The position numbers and the translations under genes were made by a program. This document shows, piece by piece, positions 23,501 to 32,500 of a stretch of DNA of 34,129 bases. Under the pieces are notes generated by a model. The model saw only the letters and a program-made list of their open reading frames with translations, ran no database searches and was not told the DNA's origin. Each line of letters begins with the position of its first letter. Position 1 is the first letter of the stretch. Source of the stretch: Priapulus caudatus (lineage: Eukaryota; Priapulida; Priapulimorpha; Priapulimorphida; Priapulidae); contig NW_014578829.1 of the NCBI RefSeq assembly GCF_000485595.1, forward strand, positions 12,395 through 46,523. The letters run 5' to 3'.

Positions 23501-26500
23501 AAATCCATTTCTAGCTCTCTAACTTAATCCATCCTTTGATGAAACAAGGAGCGAACTTACTTGGCTGAAGCTAAAATATTAAGAATTCTTCAGACCCTTA
23601 TACTCAATGATTGTATAGGCCCCCTCTTGAGCAACTCATTGGAATCACATAATTCGGTGAACGCCTTCTCTCTCGTCATGATTGAGTCCTATCCACCTCA
23701 CTCTTTGTGTGACTTCCATTTGCCCGGAATTGATTGGCAGTCCTCTTTCAGTGACTGGCCCAAGCGAGATAACCCAATTATGTAATCAACGTCGCTAGAT
23801 CCTTGTGCGACTAGTCAATTCCTACTCAACCTTGTCCTCACACCAGCCTTACATCGAGTGCACTTGAAGACTTGTAGTAACATCCTTGAATCTAGTATTT
23901 ACAAATTTTCCCCAATCTGGTGCTCATCTATATCTGTGGTCCCTAGGAATTAAGTGACCAAGCATGATTGTGTCATCTTTACTTGAGATCTTTAATCCAG
24001 TTAAAAGCTAGCTATTTAGGAACTACGTGAGATTCCCGCTCTTTGATATTTAAAGGCTGATAAAGAACAACTTTTTAAATCTACTTTACTGAGTTTAATG
24101 CCTCAGTACTTTCGCAGTGATACGACAAAGAGATCGCCTTGAATCTAATTTGGTTGCTAATTAAAACAGCTATCATCTACCGGGAGGTAAAACCCTATGA
24201 TCCCTCGTAAGGTTATCTCAGTAATAAGGCTTCGTCCTTGTTGTCCCTCTCCTTAAAGAGTAATCTATGAGGGAAAGGGATCGCCTGCTTTCAAAGGTCG
24301 CATGGGCGTTCAACAACGCACGCGGCAGCTAGGTCTAGGACATATAGCTAGTATCGAAAGAAATTTTGTCTCGCATTAAAATCGTAAACTTCCATCGAAG
24401 TTGTTCTAAAATGGTATTGTTTGTGATAACTATCACTTTGCAGATGGGAGATCAAAACCGACTTTCTGGAGGTTTAACTGAGAAGTGTATAAACGGGAAC
24501 ATGGTATCCCATCTCTTCTTATCGTGATGATGGTATTTCCTGCGAATGGCGTCTCTCGCATACCGAAGGCTGTTTGCCCTAGTAATCAATTCAAATCGGT
24601 CTTCTCTACCTTCTTGTGTAACAGCTTAATCGCAATAAGGCAGCAGTCCCGCAGCCACTTTAAATTATAAGTTCCGCGACTGAGTGTAGACCCAAAATTG
24701 TTATCTCCCTAAGTGGCGTGATGCTCGGTACTTAAGAATATATCTCCACAATACTAGGCTGCTGGTCCCGATAAGGTGCCATGTATTTATTCTGCATCAT
24801 TTTGCCATGAGCTTGGGCCTTCTCTAGCTACACATTTTGTTTTGTCAGTCATACGATCATAGGTTCTTCTTGCGCTTTTGATTGGAAAAGGCTCTTAAAT
24901 ACCACAGTTTTATAAGGTGGGTGGATGCTCCCTTGCATCAAATTATCGGCCCGCAATACTCTGATCTTCCTCTTGCTCTAAGGCATTTGAGCATATAGTC
25001 TACTCTTCTGTTATAAACCACTTTGGATAGCATGATATCCTGTCGACATCATCAACATGGGTTTTCGGCACGGGTTTTCTAGCAAGTTACCCCAGTTAAT
25101 CAACGTTTTTCATGACTGGTACACTAAGTCTTGACAAGTCTCAGCAGGTTTTGATGCAGTAAATTCCTAGATTTAGTAAAGGCGCATTTGATAGGGTTCC
25201 TCAATGACTTTTAATCTCAACCTGGTCACTTGGTTTGGATACTACTAACGTTAAAATGGATCTCTGACTTTTTGAAGGTATAGAATTCAAATTGCTGTGT
25301 TAACGGCAAGCATGTCGGATGTGGCCCGCTGTCCACATCGGGTATACCCCAAGGTCAGTGCTTGGTCACTGCTGTTCTATATCCTTTTATAAATGATTTG
25401 TTGGCGGAAACTGACCCTTTCTACTTCTATTACGCCTCTTTGGCTGACGACGCTGTACTGTACCGGCACCATCTACAATAAGAATGACCAGTTACCCTCC
25501 AGAGGGTCCTTACTCGTAGCTGAGAAGTGGGCAACATCAAATGGGGTAATTCATATCAATACAGAAAAGTGTAAAATTCTTACAGCATATACTGACGTCT
25601 CCCAAAAATCACCACTTAAGACTTTTACTATAACTCGTTTGTATCGCATAAATATCTATCTCTTACCCGACTACTGTATCAAATATTTGGGTGTTTATAT
25701 AGTAACGATCTTCGCTGGAATCCCACATTGAGCTAAACAATTTGTAAGAAAGCGCACCGATCATTCGCATGCTACGAGCGTAATCTTAAGCTTTGCTGAT
25801 CTAAAAACTCGGTTCCCGTACTTTTCCAAAACTATGGTTCTGCAACATATTATCAATATGCTTCACCAGCCTGGTGCCACGCTATAAGACTTCAGGAAAC
25901 TGCTCTAGATTGACACCATTCAGCATAAAGCTAGGAGATGGGTCTCACAGTAAGAAACTATGATGATAGTACGCGATGTTGTTTTGGCATCGGTCTTGAA
26001 TGGCCTCCCCTCGTGTTCCGCTTTCTTCAACTCCAAAACTCAATAAACTTTTCTATAAAATTTATCAATGGTGAAGATGAAAAATTGGCATTCCATTCTT
26101 GCTTAATGAGGCCTGTTCGCTGCAGCCGCGCTCATCTGAGCGTGATCAACTGTTTTCGGACAATGTACAAAACTTACTAAGGATCCCTTTAAGATTTAGC
26201 TTCATTTGTCTCTGTGATTTCCGTATTGGAATTCACTGCCTTCATCCATTGTAATAAGCAAATTCACAAACTTTTTCCGCTGCGATCGCAGTGTGGATCT
26301 TTACCGACGTTGGATCCACTCTCTCCATCTTCGTTATAGTCTCCAGGACTTTTGAAGATTATCACTTATGAGGTTATGAGGTTATGAGGGCATGTATTGG
26401 GCTCACGTAAATGATATAGCGTGATGACTATTGTGTGCATCCATATGAACTTAAGAAGAGGCTGATGCATTTTTACAGTGGGCATAAACTAGAATTTTTC

Positions 26501-29500
26501 TTACCTTTCACTACATCCCCATACTTCACAACATAGGCTTCTTTCATTTGCTCAGTTCTTAGCCTAAAGAAGATAAACCGTTGAGCCAGTGAGTTACATA
26601 TCATGAACCTAGAGAGAAACCTCCTTACTCTTTCCCCATCACGTCTAGCAAGAGTTCGCCACTAGGTTAATGATCAATGTCTTTGACAGCCCAAACAAAA
26701 TTTACACTTCTCTTTCCCGATACAAACGTGACTTCGGACTATTTTCTTTTGACCAAGCACTACTCGTTACGAAGAATATATGCGATCGGGTGCACAGGCA
26801 CGAATGTTGCCTCAAACATTCTGTCACATTACAGTTGTAAACTTACTTTATTAAGTCAGAAGCAGTCGTTGATTTAGCCAATCCTCTTCCCTTCTGGCAG
26901 GTGACAGATGCATGAGTCAGGTGCACCTGTGTGTGCGTATACATGCGAGCGATAAAAAATTAGATTGTGCACAGTCACAAAGACAAGGTAGACAAGAAAT
27001 TTTGAACCATCGGACTGTTTAGGTTTTTGTTGAAATGTTTTGGAAAGAGAACTCGAACTTGCATTTTTATTAAAACTATAACCCACGAGTGGCGTAGTCA
27101 TAATGGGCACAAAGAGATGACAATCCTACGCTATTACTATATGGTAATGCATTGCACTGCTGCATAGTTCAATAGAATATATACTGCTAGCAAAAGCTAT
27201 GTCGACATCCTGTACATATCAGTTAGAGATAACCTAGAAAACACAAGCATTCATCGCAAGTAGTCTGCTAGAGTGCAAACCTGCCCGGCTTCGCCGGCTG
27301 TGAAAACCACAGAGCCTAAAAAAGGCCCCGTCATTTACTTGACGGGGCTGATTTTCTCTAGACGGGGCTGATTTTTTAAAACTGATGAATTATGTAAGAA
27401 AACCTTTGTTTGCCGGTGTTTTAAGACGTCCGGTGTTTTAGAAAAAGTATCCCCCAGAAGTTACACCACAACAGGTGTTCTTTCTTGATTTGACTTTCGT
27501 TTTCAATTCTTGGAACATCAAAATTTGACGGGGCGGAAACAAAGCCCTGTGGACACCGGAGACGGGGTTGTTTACGGGGTTTGGGCCGATCGGCCCACTG
27601 AAAAGGCGAAGCCTGAAACCGGCACGGTTTACCTGTGGTACAGAGATCTCACATAGCATTCTCCATAAGATGTCAACCTGCTGCTGATAATACTGCTTCT
27701 CTGCACTCGCCACGTGTACAACAACTGCCACGTCCTGATGGAGAAACCAAAGAACACACACATCACCGTTAGCCTTAGCAATGAAGAGAAAATTGAGCAG
27801 GTCTAGGAAATCTATTAATGATGTACTGTATATGCTATATCAGGTTTTCTTCTGAGGGAAAATTAGACAAAGGAGGTAATGGCCAGTTTCAGTGGTGCCA
27901 CTCAGGATATTACAAAAAAAGTATAATATCTGTCCAGAAAAAAGTATCGAAATTGTCTAAAAAAAAGTATTAAAAAAGTATAAATTTGTATCAACCTACC
28001 ATGATTTGTAGTCACTTTTTACCTTATATGTTGTTACCGAATACATTATAGCCTATGTGCAGCATACAAACAAGCTTCAGGAATGGTGTGTGCAATGCCA
28101 TGATGAGTTGTCTCTTGAACCCTCAGTCTGGAATATTTCAATGCAGTGTTTCCCCCTGGCTAGAAAGCTTTGTGAGGTGGTAATTTTTTTGTGATGGTTG
28201 CACATTTCGAGATCCTAGCAAAGTGAGCAGCGCAGGTGCCGGCCAATGTAGGAGGGTCCAAGGGCATGCTCCCCCAGGAAATTTTTGAAAAAATGGTGCA
28301 ATTTGGTGCATTCTAAGCTATTCTGAACACATTGTACGAGACTCTTGAATCTCTTTTTCAAGTTGTGTTGTCAAAAGTTTCGTCAGCGAGGCGGTGTTTT
28401 GGACAAATTTCTGTGTGGCAGCTGAGAATTTGAGCGAGGTGGCCTGCCTCGCTCGTGTCAATGCAGGGGAAACACTGTGCAATGCGCACTGACAGCAGAG
28501 CTGAGAGCAAAAACACTCCACTGAACAGAGCACACATCACTCCTGCAACAAGACTAGCAAAGCACATCTTTACTTTCATCAAATTCAGTGTACCTAAATG
28601 TATGTCCGAAGAGTTTTGACCATCTTTGGAAAAAAAAAGTATTTAAAAGTATTTATGCATGAAAAAAGTATGAAAAAAGTATAAAAAGTTCATTTTCTTT
28701 AAAAAAAGTATAAGGTGGCAGCACTGCAGTTTGGGACAAAAAGGATGGCACTCCAACCAATCAAATAACTGAAAAGTGTAGACCCTGTGTCACATGACTC
28801 AATAAACGAACATGGCAATCTAAATATGCTGGAAGCACAGAGTGAATCTGGTGATCTATTTGTTTTTGGGTTGACACTATTTTGACAACGGCGGGTAAAT
28901 ACATGAACATTTTCACATCGGCGATGTTAAATTTGACAACGGCGGTGCGCCACTGTGCCTCTTATGTATAAGAAACCCTGTGTATATTTCGCGGTGGTTT
29001 ATTTTTCACGAATTTCGCGAACACGTCCCCGACCGCAAAAATAACAACACGCAAAAATAACAACACGCTGTTCTTCACTGTTTAAGGAATTCACCGACCG
29101 CAAAATTAACCACTCGTGAAATTGTCCGTCAAGTCTGAATTCGCGAAATTATCTGTATGCGAAAAATATGGCGTATACAGTACTGATGACAGCTCAGTTA
29201 GGTGGAGCCACATGCACGTGCACAGCCGCTTTCACTGTCCTTAATCATCGGGATTCGTCACATAGTATGATACCTTGTTGTTTAGAAGATTTTGCTGAGA
29301 ATCTAGACGAATGACTTCGTGAAATGCTGGAGTCCATGTTTGCCCCTGCTTCACTGCGAGACAGCAAACACAAACCACATTACAAATAGTTGTGGACAAG
29401 ACAAGAGCATAAATACAGTCTTTTGAATCTGATTCAATCGTTTTTATGTTACATTATACCTGTCCAGGTATGATATCTGTCATATGAACCCCATTTCGCC

Positions 29501-32500
29501 GGATCGCAAACTTATAGTAACTGTGAAGCGATTCTCTATCCATACCAGTAAGGATGTCAAGATTCTTGCTATAGTGCTGCCCTCCAGTGAGTAAACCTTC
29601 CTGTTTGATAAACTCTTGGGCACTAAGTGCCAATGGTTGCAGAGTATCTGTAGACTCAGTGCTGTGCTGTGGCTCATTCTTAAGCTTAAATGGCGAAGCT
29701 TCCACTGCCACATTCAGCAACTTTTCTCTGCTGTCTTGCTTAACCTCCACTGCAGAATTATCAGAGCCTTGAGGTGATGAGCCAAACATGGAATGCAGCT
29801 GAGGAATGACAGTGTCACCACACATGTGGACGTCATACCTACAATAAATGACAGTGTCACCACACATGTGGACGTCATACCTACAATAAATGACAGTGTA
29901 ACAATAAATGATAGCGTCACCACACATGTGGACGTCATACCTACAATAAATGATAGCGTCACCACACATGTGGACGTCATACCTACAATAAATGAGCAAG
30001 AGAATTCAATTCGAAATCAATAATTTCTTCATTTCTGACAGATGCCACAATGGAATAAGTGATGTTACCCATTTGCATGCAGAAGGCGCTGCACGTGCAA
30101 ACACAAGAGCATCTCTCGGAGTTGCGTCAGATTAGCGGATCCATCCGCTGCGTGCGCATTTACAAGTGCTACTCCTGCCTTGCCTTGGGCCGACATGCTG
30201 TACTTCTCTCCAGCCTGCAGCACATCTCGAATGCCATGCTGAAACGTAACAATAAACGTGATCTGACACATAATATAGATAGTCGCCTCAGCTATGTGCA
30301 ATTTGAACTCGAATCTAAGCTCAATGTGCTGTCTAGTTGTGCTGATCTCATGGATCGAGTTAACGTGCAAGCAGTGGCCATTAGAGGTTAAATATGCGCA
30401 CTTGCGGCCCACGTTTCAGCAATGCGAGTAGAATGTACAACAAGAACGATAATTAATCAACATTTTACTTTTGAACTAAAAGTCAATTGTGTAAATACAG
30501 CTTGAGATTTCTTGCTTTAAAGTACTATATGACATAACATAATTACCTGAAAGGCAGCCTTTCTGTTGAGAAAGACGGCAAGTGTGTGTTCCTTTGTAAT
30601 GCAATTTCTGATTGGTAGTTTCCATTCTATAGATTTACCAAGCAGGTGATCTCCAATCTAAATATGTATGACACAAACAATTAATGATAGTTTTACCATG
30701 AAACTGCTGGTCTGTAGTGTAGTATACATAACATCAAGAGTGCATAATAGACTCTATTATGCACTCTTGATAACATTGATGTGTACACACCACACGGAGG
30801 CCTTATACTCATTAGTGTGTTACTCTCCAAATACATGATATCATAATCGACTGATACGCACAGATAGACATATATATATGATATAACACGTTATATTCCT
30901 GTCCTGTGTATTCTAATTCTGTGCACTTGAATACCTCATAGGCTGCTATCATCATGGCCTATATTTATGATTTGACAGCAAGGAACATTTTTATGGATTA
31001 ATTTAGACACTACTAGTAGTACAGTAAAACTCGCAAAGTCATCATCGTCTAACTCGTCAATTCGCATAAGTCGTCGACTCATGGAAGTCAAAGTACCGAT
31101 TTTCTCTCATAGTAAATCCATTGGAATAGCCCCGCCTAAGTCGTCATTTATAAGTCGTCATTATGTACAAGTCGACGCCCTCAGACAGGTCCCATGTAAT
31201 ACAAACAACAGTAATTTTCCATCTATAAGTCGTCATCAGAAATGCCGATGGCGCGCGCACGCAGTGTACAGTCTAGGACTCTAGGGGATGTGCGAGCTGG
31301 CTGTCACAGCTCACATTTTTCAGCTCGCACACCTCCCCCAGATTCCCCAGTGTATGCAGCCCAATGCAGGGTGCGAAATTAACGCAAGTCCAGAGTCCAA
31401 TGCTCCCTGATTTACTGCCGGACTCACTGATTTGACATAATAATGGAGGAGTCCGTGTGACTCCCTGAAACTTCTGCTATACCAACTAGTTCGTTCCAGA
31501 GCACGGCATCGCGGAAATACCATATTTTGTCAGCAAGTGTTCCAAGAAAATTTGGCAGACTGAGGCAGAAGGCTATAGTTCTAGAGCTATACTAGTACTA
31601 GTTTTTAGGTTTAGAAGAAGCGACTGGTGAAGAAACACAATATTAAATACGCAGCAGACATTTAACCGTATACGGCAGAGTATATCCACTTCTGCTATTT
31701 TACAGTATAGTACTTCTGATTGGCTAGTATATTTATGTATGTGTATATACTATATATATGTATGTTAGTATAGCTCATAGGGTCTATGTCCCTCAGGGTA
31801 CTGCCGCGTTACTGCAAGAACGTACCCTGGTACGGTCCGCGTTATACCCGAACGACCCTGGTAACTATCTGATATGGTTAGGGTTAGGATTAAGGTTAGG
31901 GTTACGGTTAGGGTTAGGGTTAAGGGAGTAGGCGTAGGTGACTCCCTAGACTCGTTAGTGGAGTAGGCGATGTACGGTCGGCATATTAGATAGTACCAGG
32001 GGTACGTTCCGCAGTACCCGGGGGACATAGACCCTCTCAGCGTTAGTATATTATGAATGTGTTGGCTACACTTTGTGATCAAACTTTCTCATCAGCTGCC
32101 CCAAAATTATGGAATAAGCTACCTAGTTATATTCGATGTGAAACGTCGCTGGAATCTTTAACGCCTAGTTAAAACTCATCTATTTAACATTGCATTAACA
32201 CATAGACATTATATTTTTAGGTTACATTTGATTTGAGTTCTATTTTATTGAAAATGTTATATTATTGTCGTTTCAGATCATATTTTACAAAGTTGCAGTC
32301 CGCTATTAATAATCAGGAATTGTTATAGGATTGTCGTAAATTAAGTATATCTATATTTTACAGTGTTGCAGTCCGCTGTTTTATAATCAGCCTTTGTAAT
32401 GCGCATGTGAACATATCTGCATGTAACATGCGCAATATAAATCAATATTTTAAATATTATATTATTATTTATGTGTTCAAAAGGTTTCGTATTGGAAACG

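Larger units (their letters stand above)
22870..26391 (+). mobile_element. decayed CR1/L2-type LINE, nearly full-length ORF2
   Basis: A non-LTR retrotransposon relic antisense to DALRD3. In order: a 2A-like peptide (22879-22923); a PHD-like zinc finger (22937-23030) reading CGSCWNAAYRSNQKAIC; endonuclease pieces YRKDRNRHGG (23448-23477) and LPGIDW (about 23720-23737); reverse transcriptase with FSK.FDRVP (about 25171-25200), SGIPQG (about 25338-25355) and LADDAVLYR (about 25438-25465) as the catalytic YADD/FADD motif; EKCKIL (about 25560) and KYLGVYI (about 25680); and a C-terminal YWNSLPSSI (about 26225-26250). Many frameshifts and stops make it inactive. It ends in GAGGTTAT repeats. Confidence 0.9.

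Noticed and set aside
23561-23785. Stand-alone small gene reading HLPGIDW
   Set aside because: It is the endonuclease part of the decayed LINE.
25393-25731. Independent 112-residue gene
   Set aside because: It is the thumb region of the same LINE reverse transcriptase (EKCKIL, KYLGVYI), in a frame shifted from the catalytic motif.
29460-29798. Acceptor CTCAG with exon 4 starting at 29798
   Set aside because: Looks like a good AG site, but joining it to exon 3 shifts the frame and hits a stop. The TTGTAG acceptors in the repeat keep the frame.
31878-31925. True telomere or chromosome-end junction
   Set aside because: Short, degenerate, enclosed by MITE termini, with unique sequence on both sides.
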